DNA of 64,000 nucleotides, taken from the NCBI GenBank assembly GCA_033296885.1, contig MU863984.1, positions 1 to 64,000 on the forward strand, written 5' to 3'. The notes below the pieces were generated by a model, which was not told the origin of the DNA, did not search any database, and was given only the letters and a program-made list of their open reading frames with translations. The DNA comes from Triangularia verruculosa. Lineage: Eukaryota > Ascomycota > Sordariomycetes > Sordariales > Podosporaceae. Shown here in pieces: positions 1 through 12,508 of this stretch; position 1 is the first letter of the stretch, and each line of letters starts with the position of its first letter. The position numbers and the translations under genes are program-made.

Positions 1-1830
1 GGTATCGTGTGTGTTAATTCCGCTGCACTAGAAGAGTACTGTAAGTACCTACCGCTATAGGGCCCTTAGGCCTGTATGCGGTTCATACCTTTTAACATAT
101 AATAATTATTTTAATATAATAAAATCCGTTACTTTTTATTTATTTACTATATAACTTTCTTTTTTTAATTTTAATTATATAAAAAAGTTATTTTATTTAT
201 TTTACTATTTACTATATAACTTTTTTTTTCATTCCCTATATTTTTACTACTTTATTTATTATTATTAAAAAATCTTTTTTTATATACTTTATTATTATTA
301 GCTTTATATTTTCGTTTAATTGACTTTTTACTATATTCTTTATAATATTAAAAAAGAAAAATCTTTAAAAGCTTTTTTACCGGGGAAAAAATAAAGGTTT
401 AGAAAATTATACGGAAGAAATAAATAATTTTATAATTTATAAAAAAATTATAAATAAAATTATCAAAAATTATTATTATATAGTTAATTTATAAAATTAA
501 TATAGTTTTTAAATTTCCATTAATTATTTATTTTTAATATTTATTTTAAATATACCGAAAACTGCTTCGGTATAAACTTTTATAATCTTAAAAATCTAAA
601 GGATTTTATAAAAAATATTATATTTAATATTAATAATATAAAAGATAATTTAAATTTAATAAAAAGGACCGTTATAGTATATTAAAAATAATTTATAATA
701 AATTAACGTTATAAAATTAATATTATTTTCGGAAATACTATATTTTCGATTATACATATATATATATATATTATTATTTTAATTAATTAACCTAAACTAA
801 TGAATAGTCATTTATTAAATATAATTTATTTAATATATTTAAAATAAAAAGTAAAGAAATTATAAAAACTAAACGGTTAAAAAAATTCGGTATTTAAAAT
901 TATTTTATGTATTTAAAAAAGTAATTATAAAAGAATAATTAAATAGTATATAATAAATTAACGATAAAGGTATATAATTAAGTAGATTTATTTACTATTA
1001 TATATTTTTCTATATATATTAGTAAATATATCGAGTTTATTTACCGGATAGGATTCGGCTATAGTTTATATTATAAAGTAAATATTATTAAGTATTTATA
1101 TTACCATATAATTATATAAGTTAATAAAGAAATACTTTAGAATATAACTTTTAAAGTCTTTTTTAACGAATATAATAATGCAGAATTTACTATTTAATTA
1201 ATTTAAAATATAAAAAGTATAATAAATACCTTTAATAAAAGATAAAAGATTAATTATCCGGCGTTACAAATAGAAACGATCCTTTTAATTAAGTTTTATA
1301 AGCCTAAATATTCCCTTTATAAAGAACTAAAACCGATATTATTTATTTATAATCGTATATTTCCGATATTAATTATTTTTATTATTATTAAATTATAAAA
1401 GATCGATTCGATATATAACTATTAAAAAGAGAAATAATTTACCTTTTTTTAAAAATATATTTATAAAAAGTACGCTAGAAAAAATAAAAATAGTAATTAT
1501 ATTTAATAAGTACTTTAAACTTTTCGATTTTTATATTAAATATCTACGTTTATTTATAATTTACAACTTTAAAGTTAAAGGATTATATTAAATTAGTATA
1601 TATATAAATACCTTTTTTTTAATCCGATATATTAACCCTTTTATATAAATAAGTTATATACCGTTATTCAAAAAATAAAATACATTAATTAAAAAAACTT
1701 TAATATATATAACAATTATTATTAATTTAATAATAATAATAGAAATAATTAAAGTAATTATACTAATTTTAATATATATAATATTATTAATAATTTCTCT
1801 TATAATTAGAACGGACTAATAGGAGGAGAG
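1..1830. repeat. AT-rich RIP-degraded repeat block
   Basis: Extremely AT-rich sequence dominated by TpA steps, with stops in every frame, the signature of repeat-induced point mutation. No reading frame can be followed for long. It ends in a purine-rich tract (about 1821-1830) directly before an LTR-like sequence, so part of it is probably the internal region of a plus-strand LTR retrotransposon. Family cannot be assigned by eye. Confidence 0.7.
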
Positions 1831-2161
1831 TATTACAGTGTAAAAAAACCTTATAAATAACTAATTAAAGGAGGACCGATAGACCGATATACGGAGGACG
1901 GTCTAACGGTCTAGAATAACTACTTATAGGAGGACCGATGGACCGATGTACTATAAACGGTTTAATGGTTTATAAAAATCAGAGGTCTATATATATGGAG
2001 GAACTAAAGAGCTCGTAGAATAGTTCTGTAATATATAATATAAATTATATTCGTTAATATTAAACTATTATAATACACTATTTAACTATACTAAATTAAT
2101 TATTTAAAAGTACCTTTAACTAAATATCCCTTTCAGAGGTTCTAAATAGAGGTTCGTTATA
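1831..2161 (+). repeat. Degraded LTR related to the Gypsy LTRs at 4534 and 12057
   Basis: The 3' half matches the LTRs of the complete element downstream: a shared AGAGGTCTATATATA-type block near 1981 and the shared end GAGGTTCGTTATA near 2150-2161. The 5' half differs and contains two imperfect copies of a roughly 60-bp unit beginning GGAGGACCGAT (about 1871 and 1930). The start TATTACAG looks like a mutated TGTCAC terminus and is preceded by a polypurine tract, so this is best read as the 3' LTR of a second, older related element. No 5-bp target duplication was found around it. Confidence 0.6.
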
Positions 2162-2876
2162 CCTATTTAATAACTTCTTTCTTAATTTATTATTTTTTAC
2201 TATACTCGTTAACTATATATTACACTATCTTATATTAATAATATTTAAAACTTTAAAATAATATATATTTATAATTTTATTTTAGTTTAATAGCTTTAGT
2301 TTATTAAACGAAAAGTATATTATATATTCAATATAAATAATAAAATTACTTTTAAATTTTTATAGTTATATATGTAATATTGATAGAGTTAGTCTTTAGG
2401 ATTTTCAGGGTTATATATAGGGAAAAGAATAATCTATTCGCTTATTACCTACGTTAATCTTCTTTTTAAAAAATCTATTTTGATTTAATATAATCTAGCT
2501 ACACTACTAATATCGATAACTAGAATAAGTCGGTCTAGTCTTTTTTTTTATAAACCTTCGCAATAATCTCCGTAAGGTAGTTATTACCTATATCCTTTAG
2601 TCTTATATCCGTCTTAGCTTTTATATAGGCCATCTATTTTTCGCCTATTAGCTTTATACTAATTACCTTCTTATATAAAATCTTATACGGTAAAGAGTGT
2701 AGTAGGAAGTATATGATAGCCGACGTATCCTTTAACTGCTAGAAAAAATTTTATCCGCTATACTATTTAAAGAAACTTTTAAAGTACGTCTCGCCTGCTA
2801 GCTCTTTAGCCTTACGTTAAATAGGAGAGGTAAAGGCGACTACAAACCATAGGATATCTCCCGCTATATATATTTT

Positions 2877-3040
2877 ATTGAAATATGTGCTTTGCAGGCC
2901 TATAGGCATAAGCCTGCATAGTGGTGGGCGTAGTACACTAAGAGTGAATTGGGCTTTATCTGCAGTATACAACAGTAGCTTAACACTGAAGGAAGATAGA
3001 TTGCAGGGACGGCGCCCTGCAATATACAAAGTAATTATAG
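2877..3040. other. Short non-RIP island with two small hairpins
   Basis: About 160 bp of normal base composition sharply bounded by AT-rich RIP sequence. It contains two perfect short inverted repeats: TGCAGGC/GCCTGCA near its left edge and TTGCAGGG/CCCTGCAA near its right edge. This fits a small late insertion (MITE-like or a solo LTR fragment), but I could not find a convincing terminal inverted repeat or target duplication. Confidence 0.35.
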
Positions 3041-4231
3041 TAATATAAGCTTATAAAGTATTAAAAGATATAGTAAACTAGTATATTAATTTAATTTAAT
3101 AGGTAAGAAAATATTATAGTAAATAATCTTAAAAGTAAGCTTTTTATAAATCTTCGGCTTTATATTCTTCCCTTAATCTTTTCGCCGTTACTATATACTA
3201 AGTATTTAGAACTTTAGGCGCTAACTATACGGATCTTTAGGTTAAATCGGAGGTCCGAAAGTTTACTATAATTGCTACGGTAAAGCATTGGTAAATATAT
3301 GATCATTACGATGAATCGTTAGTAAGTACTATAATTTAAGCTATTAGTTATTGTAGGCCTTGTAGGTTATGGGCCTAGATATACTATAAAGTCCACAAAT
3401 AAGTGCTATACTTTAATATATTTTTTTAACGGCTATAACTAGCCTTCTTTTAAAGAGGTCTTAAACAGTTGGTCTATATATTTCTCCACTTTTAAGATTT
3501 ATTTAGCTTATATAATAATTAATTATCATATTAAAAGCTTAGGTTAATAATAGGGCTTCGTTTAAAATAAACGACAGTACTTTATAATAGCTATCCTTCT
3601 ATAATAGCTCGTTAAGTATAAAGATATTACTATCGTTTAATATAACTAAGAAAATAGTAGAACTATAGTCGCCGTTAATTATAACTAAAGTAAAGAAGCT
3701 AAGCTCTGTAAAAGTCTGCCTATTCTGGTTTGTTATATAAAGGCCTTTTCGTTAACCTTTATATGCTATACTTAGCGCTAATAAATATAGTAGGATCTAA
3801 GACTATAAAAGGGGAGATAGAAAAGTTTAGATAACTAAATTATATATATATTGTAATTGTTTAAGAGTTAAATAATATGCTAAGTAAACGGCTAATATAT
3901 GTAGTTTACTGGAAACCCTTTACTAACTATAATATTTTAATATTTTTCGGAGGATATACCTAGAATAAATATAAAAGCCGTTTTACAAATATAGATCGTT
4001 CGATAGTGTAAATATAAACCGGAAATAGCTTCCGTAGTAAATTAAAGATAATATTAGTGTAACGTATTTTCTCGTAATACTTATAGTAAAGACTGAACTA
4101 GTACTATAAAATCGATATTTTTTTTCGCACAGGTTTCGCACTTAAAATAGCTTAAATAGTACGTTAATGCCTATATTATTAAACACCTCTAAACTTAACT
4201 ACAGTTAGGATAGTCATTAGCCTCTTATATA

Positions 4232-4345
4232 ATACTCCTCAGATCTATTTATAGAAGTAAAACTACGTAAAGGATATTCCTTAGATCTACTTATAAAAGT
4301 AAAACTATATAGAGGATACTCCTCGGATTTACTTTATTAGTAAAT
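4232..4345. repeat. 42-bp tandem repeat, about 2.7 copies
   Basis: Units begin at 4232, 4274 and 4316 with ATACTCCTCAGAT, ATATTCCTTAGAT and ATACTCCTCGGAT. Copies differ mainly by C/T and G/A, consistent with RIP after duplication. Confidence 0.8.
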
Positions 4346-4533
4346 AGTTAATAAACTAATTAATATAAATATTAAAATTAAAGTAAATAATTAAAAAGTA
4401 TAAGTAAATATTAATATAATTAATTCTATAACTAAACTACCTACTAAGTACCACTTTCTATTATACCGTTAACCTTTAAAAGCTCTTAACCTACTAATCT
4501 TAACCCTTAAGCGGCAATAATAATAATATCGGG

Positions 4534-4980
4534 TGTCACGGTCCTGACATAGGTGGGGCGCGGGGCGCACCACCAGCCAATCATTAGCATAGAACGACAA
4601 CCAGTAGGAGTTGGATCACCAGTGGATACCGGTGACCCAGCGGAGCCAATCAGGAGGATAGGACAAGTGCTTAGTACGCTCAGGTACTGAGCAGAGTGAG
4701 CAGAATGCTCAGTACGCTCGGGGATTGAGTAGAGTACTCAGTATACTCAGCTACTAAGCAGACTGAGTATAGTAAAGAGAGGTCTATATATACGGAGGAA
4801 CTAACTAGTATAGATAGACAGTTCCGTAGTATATAATATAAGTTACAATCGTTAGTATTTTAGCTATTGTAATTAAGACAAGCTATTGTTATACACTATT
4901 TAGCTATACCGAACTAGGATTGTTTAGAAGTACCTTCAATTAGTATCCCTTTTAGAGGTTCTAGATAGAGGTTCGTTATA
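4534..4980 (+). repeat. 5' LTR of the chromovirus element
   Basis: 447 bp, begins TGTCACGG and ends GTTCGTTATA (the 3' copy ends GTTCGTCACA). Differences from the 3' LTR are almost all C/T or G/A. It contains a CTCAGTA/CTCAGCTACT-rich segment (about 4675-4755) and a TATATATA box near 4795. Confidence 0.9.
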
Positions 4981-5239
4981 CGTTGCATACTTACTTCAAC
5001 TTTATTACGGATAAGTTAAAGGTTACCTTACTACTACTATAGCCGATTAAGAGAACGTTCGTATAGGCGGTATTTCTATTACTACGTCCACCGATAGATA
5101 GGCCGCTATATCGGAACTTAGTACTCTCGACCAGCTTCTTATACGTATTAAGGAGCTTAAGGAGAGAGCTTAGTAGGCCGAAGACCAGATCTTTACCGTT
5201 AGCGGAGGGAAGAAGTATATAGCTAAGTTCCCGGTATCG

Positions 5240-5990
5240 GAGCGTTATAGTAGAGGGAAGGGAGAGCTTAGAGGGTTCCTGATCCAGCTTAAGACTTATT
5301 TTCGGCATTACCCGGATATATTCCCTACGGAAGAGTCTAAGGTACTATTCGCTGTATTTAAGCTTAAGGATAGAGTACTGGTATAGTTCGAACCGGTTAT
5401 AAACGACTACTACGAGATAAAGGCCGATAACCGCGAGGATATTACGGTCGAATGTTTTTGCAGTTACCGGAGGTTCGAAGCTAAGATTAAAGAAGTGTTT
5501 AGGGAATACGACGAGGTACGGCGTGCCTAGGAGCGACTCGCAGGACTACGATAGATTCGCTTAGTAGTTAATTATACTGCTTTATTTAAGACCGATAGCT
5601 TACGTAGCGAGATTAATAATAAGGAGCTAATATAGTTATTCTACAATAGCCTCAAGGAAAAAGTAAAGGACGAGTTATATAAGGAGGAGAAACCCGATAC
5701 TGTAAATAAGTATATCGCTATAGCTATATATATCGACGATCGATAGTTCTAACGCTGTAAAGAAAAGAAAGGTACCCGGGGACTATAGGATACTTACCGT
5801 CTAAACGATAAAAAAAACGATAGTACCTTAATACTAATTACTCCGGAACTACCTACGTAGGGCCTATAGAAGTTAACGCGGTTTAACGGTAAATACTTTA
5901 AAGCCAGGGCTAGGGTAAAGGCAACCTTAAGTGTTTTAACTATAGGAAGATAGATTATTTTAAAAAGGATTGTCGGGTACTTAGGTAATT
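5240..5990 (+). pseudogene. gag of the chromovirus, RIP-inactivated
   Basis: Read through stops, the plus strand gives a typical fungal Gypsy Gag: a capsid-like stretch around 5260-5510 (motifs such as ELRGFLIQLKTYFRHYPD), then LKEKVKDELYKEEKPDT near 5650-5710, and a degraded zinc knuckle near 5925-5975. In the knuckle the pattern reads KCFNYRKIDYFKKDC, with the second Cys and the His both present as Tyr, changes that G-to-A/C-to-T mutation would make. No product is expected. Confidence 0.8.
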
Positions 5991-7299
5991 TAAGTAGAAG
6001 AAAGAGGTCATAGTAGCTACTATATTAGGAGGTACGAGGGTTATCAAGATTGTAATAGTCGAGCGTAAAGAGGAAGACTATTAACTCGAGGAGAAACGGC
6101 CGGTAGGATACTAGTTCTAGGAACTTATAGAAAATCTAGAATGGCTTAAGGATAAATATTAAAAGGTAAATGTATAGTTCCGGGAGCTATAAGAATAACT
6201 AGCATAGATAATTACAGAGGTAACTAGGCACTCGAATCCGGTATTACTTAATAGACCTACGCGGTAGGTTATATTAGAAATTAAGTACGAATAGTACTGC
6301 AATATAGTATTATAGCGGACCTACGGAATAAGTAAGCTTATATTTAAAAGTTAGGAAAAGTTCTAAGAGGATAAGAAGATCGCTAGTATAGGGCTTACGC
6401 AGGAGCCTAAATAAGTACCTTAATACCGGTAGTATAAGCTATACGAGGGAGATACGGTACAGTTATATCTTAAATACCTAGAGTATAGGAAGATACTTTA
6501 GTTCTAATATATTATATACGGTTATATAGAGTACTATTAAAGTAAGGCTCTCTAAGGATACTGGCTAGTACGGTAGGTAGGAAAGGACGGAAATCCCAGG
6601 CCGGTTATAAAAACTATAGCCAGGTGGAGTCGATAATAGAAAGAATTAGACGATTATTTCTTATAGAAGTAGGGAGACCTAGTAGAATTAAAGGAAGGAC
6701 TTTAGGTTATATAGTTTATACTTAGGTATGCGAGATACTACCTTAAGTGGGTAATGGATTAGGGAAAGAACACTACCGACGAAAGAGAATTCGGATTAAC
6801 GTAATATAAGAGTCCAGATTACGCCTTTTACCTATAAATAAAGGCCAGGTAGTATTACGAGACTAAGGCCGAGGCTAGGGCCGAGGAGCGAAGGGTATAT
6901 AATAAGAGGAGGACTTGATAAGGTATTAAAGACGGAAGGTAGGAAGTAGCTTAGAAGCAATAGTTAGCCGAGTTTACGTTACTAATTAACTTAAAGTAGG
7001 AGGACGCTTTTAAGGTACAACAACGCTTAAAAAATAACTTACGGCCCTTCGCGGAGGCCGTCAACCTCTAAAGGACCACAAACGGTACCGTCGGAAGTAC
7101 CGGAAGAAAAAAAAGGTATAGGATAACGACCTAATACTAATTAATAAGGTCGCTACTATATAGGGCAAAGGTAAAAAGAAAAATAAGCGTCTCCGGGTTA
7201 TAGCGTACTAGAAAGGACTTCAGGCGTTAACATTAGTAAATAAAAATATAAAAATCAATTTAATTTCACTATAATTTATATACTAGACTAGAATACTAT

Positions 7300-9200
7300 A
7301 GAAAGAAAAGAAGGAATGGATTATCGTTAAAGGATTATTTAAGACTTAAAAAGTCTATAAGGAAACGTTACCCCTAAATATTATAATTAAAGGGAAAATA
7401 ACCTTAGTTATATTCGACATTATAAATATAGGACTATTAAAGGATATAATCTTCGGGTACTTATAGCATAAGGACTATAACCTGAATATTAATTGGAGGG
7501 ATAATAGCTACCTATAACTAAAAGAACCTTAGAAATATCCAACTAACGATAGGAGATTAGGGGCACGATTAGAGCAGTGTACGGGACAAATACCCTCTAC
7601 GGTACTACCGCAAGGAGTATAAGAAGTAATAATGTACTCCGTTAATATAGGTAGTAGGATCGAAGAAGTAGAGTTAACGACGTTGGTAAAGATATCGGAG
7701 GTTAATAAGTATACCTACTATAATAATATAGAGAAAGGCGAAAAAAAAACAATACTAATAGAATATCAAGGATACCCAGCCTTTATAGCTAAGTATTTAA
7801 AAGGACTTCTAGAACGAAGACCGTAGGACTATAAAATTAAATTAAAAGAAGGAGCTAAACTACGGCTATTTAAGGTCTACTATACTAACGATAAGTAAAG
7901 TAAGGAATTATAGAAGTATTTGGACGAGAATTTAAAGAGGAGATATATTAAGGAGTCTATATCGCTAATAGAATACCCTATATTCTTTATACCGAAGAAA
8001 AATAGTAATTTACGACTATATATAAATTACCGCTAACTAAATAATAAAACGGTAAAAAATAATTACCCGCTACTATTAATATCTAAGTTACGGAGTTAGC
8101 TAACTAGGGTGCAATAGTTTATACGCTTAAATATACTAGTCGGGTACGCCTATATACGGATTAAGAAAAGAAATAAATAAAAAATAACGTTTCGTATATC
8201 CTATAGTTATTTCGAGTATTTCGTAATACTATTTGGGCTTACTAATACGCCCGTAACGTTTTAATCTCTCGTCGACTATACGATCCGAAAGTACTTCGAT
8301 AAAATAATAGTATATTATTTTAACGACGTTCTTATCTACTTATATACTTTAAAGGAGTATAAGCGGTATATACGAAAGATATTCGACGCGCTATACGGAA
8401 CCGGACTTTCGGTAAATAAAAAGAAGAGCGAGTTCTACGTATAGAAGATAATATATCTGGGATATCTAATATTACTAGGTGAGGTTTATATAAAGCTTAA
8501 GAAGATTACGGCCGTTAAGGACTAGCCTACGCTATAGTTATAGATATACGTTAGGGAGTTCTTAGGGTTTACTAATTTCTATCGGATATTTATCCGGGGA
8601 TATACAGGTATCGCACGCCTACTTAACTACTTAATTAAGAAGGACGTGGAGTTCCGGTGGGGGTAGGAAGAAAAGTAGGCCTTTTAGAAGTTAAAGGAGG
8701 TTATTTTAAAGGACCCGGTACTTAAATTACTAGACCCTAGTCGACTATTCGAAGTCGAGGCTAATATATTAGACTATACGATTAAAGGATAATTAGGCTA
8801 GCGAGACGAGGACGGAAAGCTATACCCGGTAGCCTTCTTTTCGAAAAAGCTAAAGGAGGCTCGTTAAAACTACCTAATTTACGATAAAGAGCTATTTACT
8901 ATTATCGAAGCGTTCGAGGAGTAGAGGCTATACCTTAGTAGTATTAATTATAAAATATAGGTCTATACGGATTATAAGAACCTACGATACTTTACTACTA
9001 TAAAGGTCCTTAACGTACGGTAAACCCGATAATTAAAGTTTCTTTCGGAATTTAATTTCCAGATTAACTATAAGAAGGGTTCGGAGAACGCTAAAGTAGA
9101 TGTACTTAGCCGGCGAGCCGACCACTATAAGGATATACCTAGGAAGTTACTACTACTACTTAAAGAGACGCCGGAGGGCACCCTTAAGCATCTACTTTAA
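7300..9200 (+). pseudogene. pol: protease, reverse transcriptase and RNase H, RIP-inactivated
   Basis: Reverse transcriptase is recognisable from about 7960: IPKKNSNLRLYINYR, then FRISYSYFEY and FGLTNTPVTF. The catalytic YxDD box near 8313 reads YFNDVLIY, that is Asp-to-Asn by G-to-A. The tether and RNase H follow (KLKEVILKDPVLKLLDPS near 8690, DGKLYPVAFFSKKLKEAR near 8811, YDKELFTIIEAFEE near 8881). Many in-frame TAG codons. Order RT-RNase H-integrase is that of Gypsy, not Copia. The protease region before 7900 is too damaged to delimit. Confidence 0.85.
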
Positions 9201-9299
9201 CCGTAGATAGAGTATTACGTAGTATATCGTAAATAAGCTATTTCTAGCAAGTACTAAAGGAAAATAGGTAACGATATTATAAAGTAATATTAGCAGGAA

Positions 9300-11150
9300 A
9301 AGCTAGAGCCGTAAGGTATCTAGAAGGATAGTTAGGGACGACTGTAATATAAGAACCGGGCCTACGTAGAGCTAGGTACCAGGAAGGCACTAGTGATAGA
9401 AATCCACGGGTCGAAGCTCGGGGGATACATAGGTATTACTAAAACTATAGAAAAGATCAAGCAGTACTTTAATTAGCCAAAGATCAAGGACGACGTTAAA
9501 GAAGCCATCCAGTTATACTACATATATAAAAGAACTAGGGTTACGAGGTATAAGCCTTATAGATTTCTGGAGCTACTACCAGTAGCAGAACGACCATAGA
9601 GCTCAGTTACAATAGACTTTATCACTAAATTACTAAAGTCCAGGGATATAGTAACCAGCGTTAAGTACAATAGTATATTAACGGTAGTCGATAAGCTTAC
9701 TAAGTAGGTATACTTCTTGCCTTACAAAGAGACCTAGTCGGCAGAGTAATTAGCGGATGTAATACTACGGTATATTACATTAATATATATATAGCTAAGG
9801 GAGTTTATTACGGACCGCGATATTAAATTTGTATCGAAGTTTTAGAAAGCGTTAATAATAAGATTAGGGATAAAGAGTTGTTTGCTGCGTTGCCCTATAG
9901 GTCTGTAATACAGAGCCTACAGGGGAGCTACAGTGAACTATGCGCTGTAGCAGTGCGTAGCGGAAGCGGAAGAAAGGGGGTACGACAGCAGTGCTGAAGG
10001 AAGCAAGGCCACTGTTATTACAGTGGGCAAGACGTCACAGTACAGAGGCTTTGAGTGCTTGTACTTAGTCTAATACAGAGGCTTTGAGTGCATGTATATT
10101 GTTGACTTGTGCTCTATTGCTTATGCTTGCTTGCTTTTTACATACAGGATTGAGAGGAGAGGAGAGGTCTACTTATACAGGTATGCTGGTCTTCCAGCAT
10201 GTTCTACGGGGCACTGGGCCCCTGTAAGGTGGCGGGATACTCTGTGGAGCAACTAAGCTATAGGAGGTATAGCTTAGTTCTATAGGCTTCGATATCCTTC
10301 CATTGCTGACAAATCCCTCGGCACTTCAACACCTAGGTCCTACTTGGCACCTATTATGTGCCACACGTTAACAAGAGTAAAGCGTTTTCGGCCTACCACC
10401 CTCAAATAAACGGTTAAACGGAACGGCTTAACCAGATCGTAGAATAGTATCTACGGAATTACATTAATTTCGAGCAAAATAACTAGGTTAAACTATTACC
10501 TACAGTACAATTAGTATATAATATATCGCTAATAGAAATAACGAAAGTTACGCCTTTCTTCGTAAACTACAGATATAAGGTAAACCTATACTAGGGACTT
10601 AAAGTGGAGGTACTTAGGGCTATAGTTAAGGTAGATAAGTTATATATACTTTACGGTAAACTTAAGGAAGAACTGAAGTTTATAAAGGAAAGGATACGGA
10701 AATACTATAACTCCAAAAGGCTCGAGGAACCTCGCTTTAAAGGGGGGGATATAATATTCCTTTCTACACGTAATTTACGTACTAAAAGACCTAGTAAAAA
10801 GCTGGACTATAGGAGAGTAGGCCTATTTAAAGTTAAGAGGAAGATATCGGAGACGGTATTCGAGCTGGAGCTACTTAGTACAATATATCTACGGTTATAT
10901 ACTTTTCATATCTCACTTCTGGAACCCGCACTACTAATAAGCAGGGCCAATACCTAGGAAATAGCGGAGGACGAAGAAGAAGAGTATAATATAAAAAAAG
11001 TATTAGATTTACGGTTTAATAGAGGTTAATTAGAATATTTAGTTAACTAGCTAGATTACCCGGCTACGGATAATTCGTAGGAACCATCGACAAATCTAAA
11101 TTACCTAGATAAACTAAAAAAGTTCCACCGGTAATACCTAGACCGACCTA
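9300..11150 (+). pseudogene. pol: integrase and chromodomain, RIP-inactivated and split by a solo LTR
   Basis: Integrase zinc-binding region near 9400-9470 (EIHGSKLGGYIGITKT), catalytic core from about 9600 (VTIDFITKLLKS) to TDRDIKFVSKF near 9810. The core is cut after 'RLGIK' by the solo LTR at 9879-10373 and resumes with KAFSAYHPQING and TERLNQIVE. The C-terminal GPY/F region is the longest clean frame left (10604-10957). A chromodomain follows at about 10972-11100 (VLDLRFNRG, then LEYLV, then LDYPATDNS), which in chromoviruses directs insertion towards marked chromatin. Confidence 0.85.
9879..10373. mobile_element. Solo LTR nested in the chromovirus integrase
   Basis: 495 bp from TGTTTGCTGC to ...CGTTAACA, flanked by an exact 5-bp duplication AGAGT (9874-9878 and 10374-10378). 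Removing insert and one duplication restores continuity of the integrase reading. Composition is normal, unlike the host element, so it arrived later or escaped RIP. It contains two direct copies of ACAGAGGCTTTGAGTGC about 33 bp apart (near 10042 and 10075). No related internal domain is present, hence a solo LTR left by recombination. Orientation unknown. Confidence 0.85.
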
Positions 11151-11319
11151 AATAAAAAGATCGTACCTTAAAGTTAGGAAGGGTTTTCCTGAACCTAGAG
11201 TATAGATAACCTCGACAAAAGTTAAACCCGTACCTCCGACGCAGTAGTCGACGTACTACGTACTACACTATAAGGTTAGTAAATACCTAGGGACCTGCCT
11301 ATAATTAGCGCCACGTACC

Positions 11320-11952
11320 TTAATTACCGTGAGAAGTAGAAGGCGTGTTACCGGCGGTACCCTGACCGGCTAGGAAGGAAGGACCATTAAGACCAGGATC
11401 TAGTGGGAAGTCGGAGGGCTAGTCGAGGCCTAGGGAGGAATCTAAGGCGAGAGGATTCTACGGGGTAACGTCCCCGGCGGTAGGCCGAGGGGAGGCTCCG
11501 GAGGAAGGGTCCGGCGGAATAGTAGTAAAAGAGGATTGCGCTTCTTCCTACTTTAGATCCTTAATTAACTGCTCCTCGCGAACCGCTATATAACGAAATT
11601 TGGTAGTTAAGGTACGACGCTAAGTATTTATTTGCGTAAGTTTCGAAGTAGCTTATAGTAGGGTTACGTAAACTTCCTACTTTTCGGCGTTTAACTTCTC
11701 TTTCTAACGGTAAAGAGAGGCGGTTATAGTAGGTATAAGACCTAGGACGTCGTAATCGGTACGACCAGAGCGAAGATAATTACTGTATTTAGTCGAGCGA
11801 TTAAGGATGCGATAATTAGTAAGGTTAAGGGTCTTATAGGAGGTACAGGGGAGTATTTCTTCGCTAAAGATAGACGCTGCGATCGCAAGGTTCCAGCGTC
11901 GCTCGATACTAGTAAGGTCGTACGGCGAGGTTTTCTTAATACGGTTAGATAT
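11320..11952 (-). pseudogene. Antisense ORF between chromodomain and 3' LTR of the chromovirus
   Basis: The minus strand of the last kilobase before the 3' LTR holds a 211-codon frame whose only interruptions are TAG/TAA at positions fitting mutated Gln codons. It starts at an ATA that would be ATG before one transition (11950-11952) and ends at TAA 11320-11322. Readable parts include YDLTSIERRWNLAIAASIF, SNYLRSGRTDYDVLGLIP and REEQLIKDLK, then a Pro/Ser-rich tail. The middle looks like a short coiled coil. The plus strand here has no comparable frame. It is no retroviral protein I recognise; accessory antisense frames are known in some plant Gypsy lineages, and I know of no named fungal counterpart. 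Confidence 0.6.
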
Positions 11953-12056
11953 AATGAGAGATAATGAGAAAAGGGAGAACGAAGACTTATGTAGTATTAA
12001 TAAAAGAGAAGTAAAGAGCTAGGCCGACGGGGCTTCGGCCTGGAGGGGGAGTATTA

Positions 12057-12503
12057 TATTACGGTCTTGATATAGGTGGGGCGCGGAGCGTACTACTAGC
12101 TAATCATTAGTATAGAACGATAATTAGTAGGAGTTGGATTACTAGTGGATACCGGTGACCTAGCGGAGCTAATTAGGAGGACAGGATAAGTGCTTAGTAC
12201 GCTTAGGTACTAAGTAGAGTAAGCAGAATGCTCAATACGTTCGGGGACTAAGTAAAGTACTTAGTATACTCAGCTACTAAGCAGATTGAGTATGGTAAAG
12301 AGAGGTCTATATATACGGAGGAACTGGCTGGTGTAGATAGATAGTTCCGTAGTATGTAATATAAGTTACAATCGTTAGTATCTTAGCTATTATAATTGAG
12401 ATAAGCCATTATTGTACACTGTTTAGCTGTACCGAACTAGGATTGTTCAGAAGTACCTTCAACCAGTATCCCTTTCAGAGGTTCTGGATAGGGGTTCGTC
12501 ACA
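12057..12503 (+). repeat. 3' LTR of the chromovirus element
   Basis: 447 bp, same length as the 5' LTR and alignable end to end. It starts with the mutated TATTACGG where the 5' copy keeps TGTCACGG, and ends in the canonical ...TCACA. The next five bases are the target duplication TCGGG. Confidence 0.9.
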
Positions 12504-12508
12504 TCGGG

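Larger units (their letters stand above)
2162..4528. repeat. RIP-degraded transposon remnants
   Basis: AT-rich, stop-ridden sequence. On the minus strand around 2440-2820 and 3100-3250 Lys/Glu-rich stretches reminiscent of a transposon gag or structural protein can be followed through TAG/TAA codons, but not well enough to name the family. A short segment with normal composition (2877-3040) and a 42-bp tandem repeat (4232-4345) lie inside and are listed separately. Confidence 0.55.
4534..12503 (+). mobile_element. Structurally complete Gypsy/chromovirus LTR retrotransposon, RIP-inactivated
   Basis: Two 447-bp LTRs (4534-4980 and 12057-12503) enclose gag, reverse transcriptase, RNase H, integrase and a chromodomain in Metaviridae order, all on the plus strand. 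The element is flanked by an exact 5-bp target duplication TCGGG (4529-4533 and 12504-12508), so both boundaries are firm. A polypurine tract (about 12042-12051) precedes the 3' LTR. Every coding part is riddled with TAG/TAA in place of Gln/Trp codons, so the copy is dead. A solo LTR of another element (9879-10373) interrupts the integrase, and an antisense reading frame occupies 11320-11952. Confidence 0.93.
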
